Of a stretch of DNA of 64,000 bases, positions 9,823-18,931 are shown piece after piece. Every line of letters begins with the position of its first letter. Positions within the stretch are counted from its first letter, which is position 1. Made by a program: the position numbers and the translations under genes. The DNA lies in assembly GCF_947495625.1 (NCBI RefSeq), contig NZ_CANLZW010000002.1:62001-126000 (forward strand), given 5' to 3'. The notes under the pieces were generated by a model. That model did not search any database. It worked only from the letters and a program-made list of their open reading frames with translations, and had not been told where the DNA came from. This DNA comes from an uncultured Cocleimonas sp. (GTDB lineage: Bacteria; Pseudomonadota; Gammaproteobacteria; Thiotrichales; Thiotrichaceae).

Positions 9823-10545
9823 TTGAAATTAGTTAGCTGGAATCTTAACGGTCTCGAAGACGAACACATTGATATGCGAACCGAAGCTGCGATGTTTCAA
9901 ATTCTACTCGGCGCACCGATCGAAGCGGCAATCGCTCCTGATTTTACACCCAATACGCCAGACATTGTGCTGTTGCAGGAAGTCGTAGAAAGAACCTATT
10001 TCGCGCACCTCAAACCACATTTTCAAGCAGCTGGGTTTACGCTATTTCCAAACGAACCCGGTATACGCTCTTATTTTGAAGTCGTTGCAGTCAGACAGAA
10101 AGTACTGGATTATAATCAAGAACCCTTCTCCTATACCCAGCAAGGCCGTGAGTTAACCACACTAAAACTCGATGGTTTAACAGTGATGACTTCCCACTTA
10201 GAAAGCATGAAGCCGGGCAAACATGAGCGCATCGATCAGGCGCAATTCGTGATTGATCAAATGTCCAATCTTGGACCCTGTGTATTCGCGGGTGATACCA
10301 ATCTACGTAAAGAGGAATGGGAAGCTTTAAATCACGGCAATATCATTGATGCCTGGAGTAACGCGGGTAAACCGAAACGCCATAAAATCACCTGGCAAGA
10401 AGAGCAACGTAGCAGTCGATTTGATAGAGTATGGGCACATCAAGTGGGGGTAAAAAGCTTTGAGACTTTTGGTAAAGAGAAGGTGCCGACTTTGGATGTA
10501 AGACCCTCTGATCATTATGGATTACGCGTTGAATTAGATCTTTAA
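9823..10545 (+). CDS. Endonuclease/exonuclease/phosphatase family protein
   Basis: The 240-residue protein starts at a TTG codon (MKLVSWNLNGL) with an AGGA ribosome binding site a few bases upstream. Motifs of the EEP superfamily are present: SWNLNG (5-10), LLQEVVE near 51-57, SHLES near 125, GDTN near 152 and SDHYGLRVEL at the C terminus. The pattern resembles TDP2-like phosphodiesterases. It probably hydrolyses phosphodiester bonds with a metal; the substrate is unknown. It lacks a signal peptide. Confidence 0.85.
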   Translation: MKLVSWNLNGLEDEHIDMRTEAAMFQILLGAPIEAAIAPDFTPNTPDIVLLQEVVERTYFAHLKPHFQAAGFTLFPNEPGIRSYFEVVAVRQKVLDYNQEPFSYTQQGRELTTLKLDGLTVMTSHLESMKPGKHERIDQAQFVIDQMSNLGPCVFAGDTNLRKEEWEALNHGNIIDAWSNAGKPKRHKITWQEEQRSSRFDRVWAHQVGVKSFETFGKEKVPTLDVRPSDHYGLRVELDL

Positions 10546-10601
10546 AACACGCACTTTAAAATCAAGCTTTTAAGATTCGTTTCTTTTAGAATATCTGCGT
10601 T

Positions 10602-10769
10602 TTATTTCAGTTTATGAATCAGTAAAACAAGTGCAATCAACAGCAGAAATATAGCCGAGAAAAAAACCACCATCAGGGTGGTTTGACTCCACCCTGTTAA
10701 TGCCATTAAATACTCAAAGTCTTCGACGCAATCCTCACCGCAACCTCTATTAAAACCAAGAATTAACAT
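10602..10769 (-). CDS. Possible 55-residue single-pass membrane protein
   Basis: A short frame starts 15 bp after the stop of the next minus-strand gene. It encodes an N-terminal CGEDC motif followed by a hydrophobic helix and a basic end (HKLK). No ribosome binding site is visible. The frame runs through a hairpin with a T-tract that would make a good terminator, so the two readings compete. I keep it as a weak candidate only. Confidence 0.3.
   Translation of the reverse strand: MLILGFNRGCGEDCVEDFEYLMALTGWSQTTLMVVFFSAIFLLLIALVLLIHKLK
10660..10684 (-). terminator. Candidate rho-independent terminator
   Basis: The minus strand reads AAACCACC, CTGAT loop, GGTGGTTT, then further T residues. 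The 8-bp stem plus T-run lies about 100 bp after the 178-residue gene that ends at 10784. It overlaps the small membrane ORF listed separately. Confidence 0.5.
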
Positions 10770-10783
10770 GCAAAAAGAACTTT

Positions 10784-11320
10784 TTAGATATTCGTTAATC
10801 GAGTCGAAGTACCCAGTGCATTCGCAATTTCAGCAAAAGCTTCTATTTCCCCATCACTAACACGCGTTCCGCCGATACCTAAGAAGCCGCCTTCTTTTGC
10901 TGCTTTCGCTACATTCTCGGCGATACCCATCGCCCATTCTTTGTATTCTTTTGCTTCATCTTCAGAGGCTTTTTCTTCAAGTATTTTAGAAACTGCACGG
11001 CTATCTTCGAGTAGTTGCGCGCGTAAACCTTCGCTCGACTTAATACCCTTCTCTTTTAGCCTTGCCATTGCTTCTTGACGCATTTCCTTGGCTTTACTCA
11101 TCGACTCTTTCAAGTCAGTTACATTTGGTAATACACCCGTAATAATCTCATTGTCAGGATATTCTTTGAGTCCATTGATAAAGCCTTTCGAACTGGCGAA
11201 CATCTCTTTGATTGTTCCTAAACCACTTCCTTCGGAAAAGGCCATAACAGTTCCTATCTGAGTAGGTGTGGTTGAAAGTAGAAATATTTCATCATGGGTA
11301 AAACGGTTTTCAAGTGACAT
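10784..11320 (-). CDS. Conserved hypothetical protein
   Basis: The 178-residue, probably cytoplasmic protein is rich in alanine, glutamate and lysine with a mostly helical appearance. A stretch near residues 128-155 (WAMGIAENVAKAAKEGGFLG, then GGTRVSDGEIEA) looks like a conserved motif I have seen in uncharacterised proteins, but I cannot name a function. It has no signal peptide or membrane segment. It is followed by a candidate terminator and appears to be a single transcription unit downstream of the acyl-CoA synthetase gene. Confidence 0.7.
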   Translation of the reverse strand: MSLENRFTHDEIFLLSTTPTQIGTVMAFSEGSGLGTIKEMFASSKGFINGLKEYPDNEIITGVLPNVTDLKESMSKAKEMRQEAMARLKEKGIKSSEGLRAQLLEDSRAVSKILEEKASEDEAKEYKEWAMGIAENVAKAAKEGGFLGIGGTRVSDGEIEAFAEIANALGTSTRLTNI

Positions 11321-11401
11321 AACAACTCCTGTTCTAATTTTTATAATTTGTTAACTAAATATAAGAAATATACTAACTAGCTCTGACCCTTAAGGTATCA
11401 G

Positions 11402-13057
11402 TTAAGTTTCTGATATCGCCATTTTACGTAAATCACCACGAATAATTTTACCTGTGGTGGTCATTGGCATTGCGTCGATAAAGCGTACTTCTCGTGGATA
11501 TTCATGCGCAGCTAGACGCGATTTTACGTATTGGGCAATCTCATCTGCAAGCTCAGGAGATTCCTTATAACCTTCAGTAAGTGTCACATAAGCAGTGACC
11601 AGTTCACCTCTTAACTCATCGGGCTTACCCACTGCTCCCGCTAATTGAACTGCCGGATGAGAAATCAAGCAATATTCAATTTCTGCCGGTCCTATGCGGT
11701 AACCACCAGAACAGATGACATCGTCATCACGCCCCACAAATCTCAATCGGCCATCTTCTTCACGAATCCCTCGATCGCCTAGAAACAGCCACTCTACATC
11801 ACCAAACTTCTTGGTTTTCTCAGCAGTTGCTTCGGGCTTATTCCAGTATTGGATATACATTACGGGGTTTGGAACTTGCACCGCAATCGCGCCTTCAACT
11901 CCAGCCTCTTTGATCTCTCCCGTTTCTGCATCAATAACATCAACCACAAATCCAGGTGCCGCACGCCCCATTACACCAGGGGCGGGATATTCCTGAGCAG
12001 AGCAAGCAGATACGATCATATTGCATTCAGTTTGACCGTAAAATTCATTAATCGTTGTGCCTAGTGCTTTTTCACCCCACTCGATGAGTTCTGTGCCTAA
12101 GGTTTCACCGCCACTGGCGACTGAGCGCATTTTGATTCCAAACTTCTCAGCATCAGGCACTAGTCGCATCATTTTTAAAGCGGTTGGTGGCAAGAATGCA
12201 TTGCGGATATTGTGCTTTTTAATCAGTTCTAATGCGGCGACATTATTAAATTTAGAAAAGCGATATGCCACCGTAGGAATGCCATGATGTAACGCCGGCA
12301 TTAACACATCTAGTAACCCGCCAATCCACGCCCAGTCTGCCGGAGTCCAGAATTTATCACCTTCATAAGGTAGGAAATTGTGACTCATTTCTACACCGGG
12401 GAGATGTCCCAATAAAGTACGATGCGCTTGCAGTGCACCTTTAGGATTTCCTGTAGTTCCAGAGGTATAAATCAGTAATGCAGCGTCTTCAGAATGCGTT
12501 TTTACCGGAGTAAACTCTGTACTTTCTCCTTGATAAAAATCGTGGAAGTTTTCAGCGTTTACATCTGCGCCATTAACTGAAAAAACATGTTTAAGCTCTG
12601 GTAGCTCATCCCTGATACTGGCAATTTTTGCCGCACCTTCTGCATTAGTTATCACCACTTTGGCACTCGAGTCGCGCAATCTATGCAGCAAAGCCTCTTG
12701 ACCAAAAAGTGTAAATAATGGAATCGACACACAAGCCATTTTAGTCACGGCAATATGTGCAACCGCAGTCTCAACACATTGCGGCAATAATACCCCAACC
12801 CTGTCGCCAATCTCATTGTCTTTACGCTCAACACCTAAATTTGCTAGCGCATTAGCCAACTGATTAGACATCGCTTTTAAATCAGCGTAGCTATATTCTT
12901 CAAAGTCACCGTTTTCTTCAACATCTATCAATGCAATACGATCTGGATCAGCGTCTGCCCAACGATCGCAGATATCTGCACCAATATTGAAATACTCTGG
13001 AATATCCCATTTTAATGCGGCGCAAGTTTCTTCATAAGTATCTTTTTTTTCTAACAC
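11402..13057 (-). CDS. Acyl-CoA synthetase, AMP-forming
   Basis: The 551-residue adenylating enzyme carries the ANL-superfamily motifs: YTSGTTGNPKG near 196-206, YGQTECN near 340, GDRGIREEDGRLRFVGRDDD near 425-444 and the C-terminal lysine motif TTTGKIIRGDLR. It should activate a carboxylic acid with ATP to an acyl-adenylate and then the CoA thioester. The length and motifs fit acetyl- or medium-chain acyl-CoA synthetases; the substrate cannot be read from the sequence. It is probably monocistronic, divergent from the thioredoxin-like gene. Confidence 0.9.
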   Translation of the reverse strand: MLEKKDTYEETCAALKWDIPEYFNIGADICDRWADADPDRIALIDVEENGDFEEYSYADLKAMSNQLANALANLGVERKDNEIGDRVGVLLPQCVETAVAHIAVTKMACVSIPLFTLFGQEALLHRLRDSSAKVVITNAEGAAKIASIRDELPELKHVFSVNGADVNAENFHDFYQGESTEFTPVKTHSEDAALLIYTSGTTGNPKGALQAHRTLLGHLPGVEMSHNFLPYEGDKFWTPADWAWIGGLLDVLMPALHHGIPTVAYRFSKFNNVAALELIKKHNIRNAFLPPTALKMMRLVPDAEKFGIKMRSVASGGETLGTELIEWGEKALGTTINEFYGQTECNMIVSACSAQEYPAPGVMGRAAPGFVVDVIDAETGEIKEAGVEGAIAVQVPNPVMYIQYWNKPEATAEKTKKFGDVEWLFLGDRGIREEDGRLRFVGRDDDVICSGGYRIGPAEIEYCLISHPAVQLAGAVGKPDELRGELVTAYVTLTEGYKESPELADEIAQYVKSRLAAHEYPREVRFIDAMPMTTTGKIIRGDLRKMAISET

Positions 13058-13272
13058 TGAAGCTCTCCCATTTTACTTTTACAGTTTTTATTATTTACTA
13101 ACTAGATTTTTTATTAAGTACATTTGAGTTTAGACCAAAACACGAGTGATATTTTCAGAAGACTTAAGACGGCTAATAAACAGCTGATCAGCATCCCTCA
13201 CGCAAAAAACATGAATAAGATATACTCGCTGTCATAAAAATAAATTAGCAAAATAAACATAAGGGTAGAAAA

Positions 13273-13749
13273 ATGAATAAGCTGTATTTACTGGGAATAA
13301 TCGGACTTGTTGGCTTCTTATTTTTCGGCCAATCCAGCACAATGCCAACAGCCATTCTGCAAGTGCATAACGAAAACCCTTTTAATGAAGTGGATGGTTC
13401 GGTAGGTGGACGTTGTATGGGTGAAAAATGCTTAACCGTTTATGTCGCACCTTGGTGTCCAGCCTGTAAAAGTCTGCGTCCAACAATTATCGATATGGCG
13501 AAAACACTTAAAGACGAAGGTGTCGATGTAAAAGTCATCATCGGTAAAGATACCCAGCAAGCTACGGAAAAATATGCCGCAAGCTATCCTTTCCCCGTAT
13601 TGCTTGATCCATCAGGGGAATTCTTTGAAAAGGCTCAGCAACGTGGTGTGCCTTTCTTTATGGTGAGTGATCGTGAAGGAAAAGTAGTCAATAATATGGC
13701 AGGTGGAACTACTGATGTTGTTGCTATGCGGGATATGCTAAAAATTTAA
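13273..13749 (+). CDS. Thioredoxin-like protein, membrane-anchored or exported
   Basis: The 158-residue protein has a hydrophobic N terminus (about 4-20) that could be a signal anchor. A thioredoxin active site of the form WCPAC follows at residues 61-65. The cis-proline region is seen as RGVPFFMV near 133. It probably acts as a thiol-disulfide reductase or reductant carrier in the periplasm, similar to TlpA/ResA proteins, but I cannot name a partner. A further cysteine pair (C48 and C53) precedes the active site, which is unusual. Confidence 0.82.
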   Translation: MNKLYLLGIIGLVGFLFFGQSSTMPTAILQVHNENPFNEVDGSVGGRCMGEKCLTVYVAPWCPACKSLRPTIIDMAKTLKDEGVDVKVIIGKDTQQATEKYAASYPFPVLLDPSGEFFEKAQQRGVPFFMVSDREGKVVNNMAGGTTDVVAMRDMLKI

Positions 13750-13798
13750 TCTATAAAGATTCTAATCTATACGAGCTCTAATTTATTAAGACTCTATT

Positions 13799-14290
13799 CT
13801 ACAAAGACAAGGACATCTCATGCCAACTCAGACCACCATGGTCAGAATCTGATTCACCAAGGTGAACAAAGCCATGCTTAGCGTACATATCAATCAATTC
13901 AGTCTGGCAAATTAAGTACATTTCAGTTTTACCCAATGCTTTCATTGATACAATAAAGTTATCCATGAGCTTACTTGCCATGCCTTTACCCTGATACTTG
14001 GGATGTACGACAACAGACATTATTACGATATGTTTACCGCTTGGATCATGACCAATGAGCTCTTTGAATTCCTCATCAGACAGCTCAACTTTATGCGTTG
14101 CCCCTGAATTTATAAACCCAATAATCTCTTCACTATTTTCTAAAACAATAAAGCCTTCAGGATAAGTTTCTATTCGTTTTAGAATTTTTTCTTTAGTCGC
14201 CGCCTCATCACCTGCGTAAGACACTGTCTCTATTTCGTAGCATCTATCTAGATCGAGTTTTGTGGCTGATCGAATAGTTAAATCTGACAT
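13799..14290 (-). CDS. GNAT family N-acetyltransferase
   Basis: The 163-residue protein has the GNAT acetyl-CoA-binding motif A, VVHPKYQGKGMASKLMDNF, at about residues 92-110. It begins MSDLTIRSATKLDLDRCYEI, as small-molecule acetyltransferases often do. The C-terminal SWHEM segment resembles the serotonin N-acetyltransferase-like subgroup. The substrate is unknown. The upstream gap holds a dispersed repeat 38 bp from the start. Confidence 0.85.
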   Translation of the reverse strand: MSDLTIRSATKLDLDRCYEIETVSYAGDEAATKEKILKRIETYPEGFIVLENSEEIIGFINSGATHKVELSDEEFKELIGHDPSGKHIVIMSVVVHPKYQGKGMASKLMDNFIVSMKALGKTEMYLICQTELIDMYAKHGFVHLGESDSDHGGLSWHEMSLSL

Positions 14291-14327
14291 GATTTAGTAA
14301 TACTCTTAATTGGAGGGTGAATTATAG

Positions 14328-14444
14328 GTCACCCCCCTACTTTATGAGGTTTTTTCATTCTAATTACATGAAAACCTCACCCTTCGGGTCGTCGTCACTG
14401 CGTTCCAACGTTGTCTCCGCTACGCTCCGGCTGAGCACTTTTTT
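14328..14444 (+). repeat. Dispersed C6 repeat with hybrid long extension
   Basis: The core GTCACCCCCCTACTTT, TGAGG and T-run at 14328-14357 are followed by a different GC-rich insert (CCCTTCGGG and CGCTACGCTCCGG) that ends in GAGCACTTTTTT. The insert replaces the usual AT-rich hairpin. A related CGGCTACGCC fragment occurs at 26274-26284. It fills the gap between the SDR stop and the GNAT start. Confidence 0.8.
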
Positions 14445-14447
14445 AAA

Positions 14448-15251
14448 TTAAGAAATATCTTCTAAAATACTCTCAATAGCAGCTACAACTGCTTCTGATT
14501 TTTGCTGATTCAATGCATCTTGATGCGGTGGTGAAAATTGCTTCGAATCATTATCGAAGTATTTACCCGAAGCATTTGCAAACTCATCCGATAATGCTGC
14601 ACGTGTCAGAATATCTGCACCGATATTTATATCACTCCCTTCAACACCAAAACCTTCTTTGACCATTTTACTGGCGAGTAATGATCCCGGGTTTACGGCA
14701 ACGATCATGGGACCATCTTTTAGTTTTTCTGCGAGAACACTCGACCACATGGTGATAGCCAATTTACTCTGTGCGTAGGCACCCATATCATCGAGTCTGG
14801 CTTTACCATAGAGCGCATTGATACTGACAGGCGCTTGTGCGGCAGACGATAAATTAACAACTCGTCCATTGTTACCTAGTAGTGGTAGCAGTTGTTTCGT
14901 TAACAAATAAGGTGCCAATGTATTCACTACAAAACGTACATCAAGACCATCTTGCGTCATCGGATCATTGATTTTGAAAACACCGGCATTATTGATAAGT
15001 ACATCAAGACTATCGTGTTTCTCAGCCACAGCATCTGCAAATTTCTTTACCTCAGACAAATTCGATAAATCCGCCACATAGCTTTCGATGTTCGCGCCCT
15101 CTACCTGAGACGACAAGGTGTTAACCACGTCTTCCAGTTTTTGAGGATTGCGTCCATGTAGCAATAAATGATTGCCTTGCTCTAACAACATTTTTGCCGT
15201 TGCTAAGCCAATGCCGTCTGTGGCACCTGTAAGTAGAATTGTCTTTTTCAT
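14448..15251 (-). CDS. Short-chain dehydrogenase/reductase
   Basis: The 267-residue Rossmann-fold oxidoreductase has the cofactor motif TGATDGIG at residues 8-15, NNAG at 87-90, the catalytic serine near 135 and the Y159-x3-K163 pair. The layout matches WWOX/retinol-dehydrogenase-like SDRs that use NADP(H). The substrate is unknown. It is the most downstream gene of a minus-strand redox cluster (quinone oxidoreductase, DUF1330, luciferase-like, SDR) and starts 11 bp after the preceding stop. Confidence 0.9.
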   Translation of the reverse strand: MKKTILLTGATDGIGLATAKMLLEQGNHLLLHGRNPQKLEDVVNTLSSQVEGANIESYVADLSNLSEVKKFADAVAEKHDSLDVLINNAGVFKINDPMTQDGLDVRFVVNTLAPYLLTKQLLPLLGNNGRVVNLSSAAQAPVSINALYGKARLDDMGAYAQSKLAITMWSSVLAEKLKDGPMIVAVNPGSLLASKMVKEGFGVEGSDINIGADILTRAALSDEFANASGKYFDNDSKQFSPPHQDALNQQKSEAVVAAIESILEDIS

Positions 15252-15262
15252 TTTCTAATCTC

Positions 15263-16243
15263 TTATGATTGAAAGCCTGAACTCGGAAAGTCAGGTAAAA
15301 TTTTGTCAGATAATCGTTCTAGCGTCGTCTCAATATTCGCTTGGTTAAAACGTAGATTAATCGCCACATGGTTTACACCAATCTCTTCGAGTGACGATAA
15401 ATAATCTCGAAGGTAATTAACCCCTGAGCGGAATCCCAGATGTATCGGCTGCGGAGTTGCATCATCATCTTCAACCAAGTCGATGTATAGTGATTGGGAT
15501 ACCGGCTTGAATGGCGCATCTAACTCTTTGGCACGTGAACGCCAACTTGAGATTAAACGCTGTTGAGCTTGCACATTACGCGGATAAGTTACCCATCCAT
15601 CACCATTACTCGCGAGCCAATCCGGTGATTGCTGACTGCCACCCGTTATCATCAACGGTAATCTACCCGAGGTTGGTTTTGGCAACATATCCATACCACC
15701 GTATGGCGTGCCATAGTCATTTTCGAACGCAGGCGCGGTTTCCCACATGCGTTTGATGTATTCAAAGCTGTCTCGAAAACGTTTCCCCCGATCATCAAAT
15801 GACATATTCAGCGCAGGGTATTCTTCGGGTCTATCGCCTGAAGCTATTCCCAAAATTAAACGCCCACCTGATAGCACATCCGCAGTCGCCGCTGCTTTGG
15901 CAACATGTGCAGGATGACGCAAAGGTAGGACGATACTGCCCGTTGCGAGTGAGATTCTTGTAGTGTGTGCCGCCAAAAAACCCAGATAAACAAAAGGGTC
16001 GTAAGTTTGTCCTGCATCACCAAACGATGGCACATTAAACGGTACATCCCTCAACCAGATAGAAGCAAACCCGAGCGCTTCAGCCAGTTGAACACGTTCG
16101 ATATGGTTTTCCATGCTAGGCACTGGGCTATTGTTATAGTTCTCTATCGCTACAACCAGGCCTACACTCAATTTATTAGGACGGAATACGTTATTGTAGC
16201 CACGGTTTATTTCTGGAAATGCTGTTTGGTCAGTACTGCTCAT
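15263..16243 (-). CDS. Luciferase-like monooxygenase
   Basis: The 326-residue protein belongs to the flavin-dependent luciferase-like (LLM) superfamily. The stretches SIWLRDVPFN (about 60-69), ATGSIVLPLRHP (about 100-111) and GRLILGIASGDRPEEYPAL (about 127-145) are typical of the TIGR03571-type group. These enzymes oxidise small organic compounds with reduced flavin, usually FMN or F420; the substrate here is unknown. It lies in the LysR-linked redox cluster, 11 bp before the SDR gene. Confidence 0.87.
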   Translation of the reverse strand: MSSTDQTAFPEINRGYNNVFRPNKLSVGLVVAIENYNNSPVPSMENHIERVQLAEALGFASIWLRDVPFNVPSFGDAGQTYDPFVYLGFLAAHTTRISLATGSIVLPLRHPAHVAKAAATADVLSGGRLILGIASGDRPEEYPALNMSFDDRGKRFRDSFEYIKRMWETAPAFENDYGTPYGGMDMLPKPTSGRLPLMITGGSQQSPDWLASNGDGWVTYPRNVQAQQRLISSWRSRAKELDAPFKPVSQSLYIDLVEDDDATPQPIHLGFRSGVNYLRDYLSSLEEIGVNHVAINLRFNQANIETTLERLSDKILPDFPSSGFQS

Positions 16244-16291
16244 AATGATTCTTCTGTCTAGGTTCTGGATTAAAATTAAATGGGTTTAAGT

Positions 16292-16588
16292 TTAATCTTC
16301 CTTACCTTCAATAAGAACATGATTACTAATAGAACCTTCAGTGCGTCCTTTTAGAAGAGGTGCATATTCCGGATCATTCATAAATGCGATTGCCGCTTCT
16401 TTTGAAGGCCACTGAATTATAACGCGTATAGCAACATCATCGCCCTTACCTTCTAAACGTTCGTGCACTGGGGTATTCGCTAAATATTTGCCACCATGTG
16501 CTGTCACTAAACGATTCGCAGAGGCGACATAATCCGCGATCCAATCTTCATTGGTTGGCGTTACTTCTAATACTGAATAATAAGACAT
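16292..16588 (-). CDS. DUF1330 family protein
   Basis: The 98-residue protein is of the dimeric alpha/beta-barrel type, starting MSYYSVLEVTPTNEDWIADY and containing the WPSKEAAIAFMNDPEYAPLLKGR stretch in two runs near 62-84. DUF1330 proteins are small cytoplasmic proteins of unknown role, often beside oxidoreductases, as here. It sits between the quinone oxidoreductase and luciferase-like genes on the same strand. Confidence 0.85.
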   Translation of the reverse strand: MSYYSVLEVTPTNEDWIADYVASANRLVTAHGGKYLANTPVHERLEGKGDDVAIRVIIQWPSKEAAIAFMNDPEYAPLLKGRTEGSISNHVLIEGKED

Positions 16589-16610
16589 ATAGTTTTCCTT
16601 AAATGTGGAT

Positions 16611-16648
16611 AACCAACCTGGTGTTACTTCACAAATACCAGGTTGGTT
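16611..16648. terminator. Inverted repeat between quinone oxidoreductase and DUF1330 genes
   Basis: AACCAACCTGGT and ACCAGGTTGGTT form a perfect 12-bp stem with a 14-base loop. No T-run follows on the minus strand, so it may be an mRNA-processing or attenuation hairpin, or an operator, rather than a simple terminator. Confidence 0.5.
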
Positions 16649-16660
16649 CTAAATAAATAC

Positions 16661-17650
16661 TTAGTTGATATCGACAACAACTTTACCCGTTGCTTCACCA
16701 CTAGCTAATCGGGCATGAGCTGCGCCCACCTCAGCTAAAGAAAATGCATTATCATCGAGAATCGGCTTTAAATTCCCTGCTTCTACAATGTTAGTGATCT
16801 CACTAAGAATTTGACCATGCACTTCACGTTTATGGTTATATAGCATTGGAATCAGCATGAATACCACGTGCAAAGACAAGCCTTTGAAATGTGCAGGAGA
16901 TAAATCTATTTCCAGTAATGAAACGGTTGATGCGATTTGACCATTCAGAGCAGCCGCTTCAAATGAGTTCGTCATATTCTCACCGCCTACCGTATCAAAG
17001 ATAACATCAAAACCAGCACCATCAGTATGCTTCGCGACATAATCAGCTACGCTATCTGTTTGATAATTAATCGCTGTAGCGCCTAGTTTTTCGATGATTC
17101 CCAATTGCTTATCAGTACCACCGGTGGCGTAAACATCTGCGCCAAAATGACGCGCTAACTGTAAAGCCAAATGCCCCACACCACCTGCACCACCATGAAC
17201 GAGTACTTGCTGTCCTGCAGAAATTCCAGCACGTTTCAAACCTTCAAAAGCGGTAATTCCCACTAACGGGATTGCAGCTGCTTCATGCATCGATAAATTT
17301 TTAGCTTTACGCGCAATTAACTTAGCATCAGCCACGATATATTCTGCCAATGTACCCGGAAGATCCGCTAAACCGCCAGCACAACCATAAACTTCATCAC
17401 CCACTGCAAAATCAGTCACTCCTTCACCGACTTCTTCGATCGTACCTGCGAAATCCATACCTAAAATCGCAGGAGCGTCAGGAGATAAAGGTAATTCTTT
17501 ACCCATTTGACGAATCATTGTATCGACAGTGTTAACGCTAGTCGCCGCAATGTTTACCAATACGTGACCTGCTTTAATTTCTGGTTTTGCTACTTCGGCA
17601 GACTCAAATACTTCTGGTCCACCAAAATCATTAATAATCATTGCTTTCAT
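16661..17650 (-). CDS. Zinc-independent quinone oxidoreductase (MDR family)
   Basis: The 329-residue medium-chain dehydrogenase/reductase has the NADPH-binding motif HGGAGGVGHLALQLAR at about 152-167. It also has ILGMDFAGTIEEVGEGV near 62-78. The catalytic zinc ligands of alcohol dehydrogenases are not evident, which fits the quinone-oxidoreductase branch. It is first in a minus-strand redox cluster and divergent from a LysR regulator, the usual layout for an inducible detoxification gene. Confidence 0.9.
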   Translation of the reverse strand: MKAMIINDFGGPEVFESAEVAKPEIKAGHVLVNIAATSVNTVDTMIRQMGKELPLSPDAPAILGMDFAGTIEEVGEGVTDFAVGDEVYGCAGGLADLPGTLAEYIVADAKLIARKAKNLSMHEAAAIPLVGITAFEGLKRAGISAGQQVLVHGGAGGVGHLALQLARHFGADVYATGGTDKQLGIIEKLGATAINYQTDSVADYVAKHTDGAGFDVIFDTVGGENMTNSFEAAALNGQIASTVSLLEIDLSPAHFKGLSLHVVFMLIPMLYNHKREVHGQILSEITNIVEAGNLKPILDDNAFSLAEVGAAHARLASGEATGKVVVDIN

Positions 17651-17725
17651 TTTTTTACTATCTCTATTTGATTGATTGTGAGACTAGTATAATTATTTAA
17701 TATAAAATGATAATAGACTAATATA

Positions 17726-17747
17726 TAAAATCAGTTTTCTGATTTTA
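17726..17747. promoter_or_regulatory. Candidate LysR operator palindrome
   Basis: TAAAATCAG and CTGATTTTA are perfect 9-bp arms around TTTT. The palindrome lies between the divergent quinone oxidoreductase and LysR genes, the normal position for a LysR-type binding site. Binding by the adjacent regulator is inferred. Confidence 0.55.
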
Positions 17748-17764
17748 TTGATAATAGAAAACCT

Positions 17765-17800
17765 GATATTGATATTGATATTGATATTGATATTGATATT
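17765..17800 (+). repeat. (GATATT)6 microsatellite in a divergent promoter region
   Basis: Six perfect tandem copies of GATATT end about 38 bp before the LysR start codon and begin 18 bp from the palindrome. Slippage would change promoter or operator spacing by 6-bp steps without touching a coding frame. Confidence 0.95.
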
Positions 17801-17838
17801 GATGAAACAATAAAATTGAGCAGGGTAATAGTCAAAAC

Positions 17839-18735
17839 ATGAACATAGAACATCTCAAGCTATTCGTGCGACTTGCCGCAACCAATAACATTAGCTCTGC
17901 CGGTCAAGAGCTAGGACTATCCCCTGCGGTTTCCAGTTCCCACATTAATAAGCTGGAAGAAAGATTAGGCGTTCGATTACTGCATCGCACCACCCGAAAA
18001 GTATCGCTCACAGAAGAAGGCGAAGCGTTTCTGCCACACGCGGTAGAAGTATTATCCAGTGTCGAAGCAGCACGAGCATCCGTCGGTGCAGGCGAAGTAT
18101 TCCCCAGAGGGGTTTTAAGAGTAACCGCACCCGCTTCATTTGGCGGCATGCACATGATGCCCGCAGTAAAAGACTTCTTAACGCGCTACCCTGACCTCAC
18201 TATCGACTTTCGTTTTTCAGATGCGATTGTAGATCTGGTAGAAGGTGGATTTGATATTGCCATTCGTAATTCAGATCTCAAAGACTCCACCTTAATCGCA
18301 CGCAAATTAGCACCTGATAATCGAATCATCTGCGCCTCTCCTGAATATCTGGAAAAATTTGGCGAACCAAAGACACCAGAAGAATTAGAAAATCACAACT
18401 GCATAAACCTAATGGGGCTTGAGAACTGGGTATTTGAAACACCCAAAGGACAAGTCACCATAAAAACCAAAGGCCGTTTCCGATCGGATAATGGCGAAGC
18501 AGTTAGAGATGCCTGCGTCGATGGCTTAGGCATCACCATCAACTCACAATGGATTGCTTATAAACATCTCGAAAGCGGCGAGCTGGTAGAAATTTTAAAA
18601 GACTTTCCATTGGTCTCGGATACCGCTATCTGGGCGGTATACCCAAGCTCACAATTACTCGCACCCAAGGTCAGAGTGTTTATTGACTACTTTTCAGAGC
18701 TATATTCGAGCCCGGTTTATTGGGATAAAGCCTAG
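17839..18735 (+). CDS. LysR-type transcriptional regulator
   Basis: The 298-residue regulator has the N-terminal winged helix-turn-helix (about residues 1-60, with SAGQELGLSPAVSSSHINKLE). A periplasmic-binding-protein-like effector domain follows from about 90. It is divergent from the quinone oxidoreductase gene and separated from it by a palindrome and a hexanucleotide repeat. The likely role is control of that redox cluster and of itself. The effector is unknown. Confidence 0.92.
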   Translation: MNIEHLKLFVRLAATNNISSAGQELGLSPAVSSSHINKLEERLGVRLLHRTTRKVSLTEEGEAFLPHAVEVLSSVEAARASVGAGEVFPRGVLRVTAPASFGGMHMMPAVKDFLTRYPDLTIDFRFSDAIVDLVEGGFDIAIRNSDLKDSTLIARKLAPDNRIICASPEYLEKFGEPKTPEELENHNCINLMGLENWVFETPKGQVTIKTKGRFRSDNGEAVRDACVDGLGITINSQWIAYKHLESGELVEILKDFPLVSDTAIWAVYPSSQLLAPKVRVFIDYFSELYSSPVYWDKA

Positions 18736-18770
18736 TCTATTAAGGGAAAAGGCTTATTTATATAACACAA

Positions 18771-18800
18771 AGTCACCCCCCTACTTTGGGGCACTTTTTT
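18771..18800 (+). repeat. Dispersed C6 repeat, short form
   Basis: AGTCACCCCCCTACTTTGGGG then CACTTTTTT. The CCCC and GGGG tracts could pair, and a T-run follows, so this copy could act as a plus-strand terminator for the LysR gene ending 36 bp upstream. It lies between two plus-strand genes. Confidence 0.92.
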
Positions 18801-18931
18801 ATTATTCTAAGATACAACTTCTATTTTACTAGATTCAAAACTTTCATATTTCTTACACTTTTGTTGCGTAAAGTACCCCGATTAACTGTGTTACAGTTAC
18901 CTCATTCTATTAAGGAAACAGGATAAATATC

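Noticed and set aside
16661-17650. Classical zinc alcohol dehydrogenase for the MDR gene
   Set aside because: The catalytic zinc ligands are not evident and the pattern fits quinone oxidoreductases.
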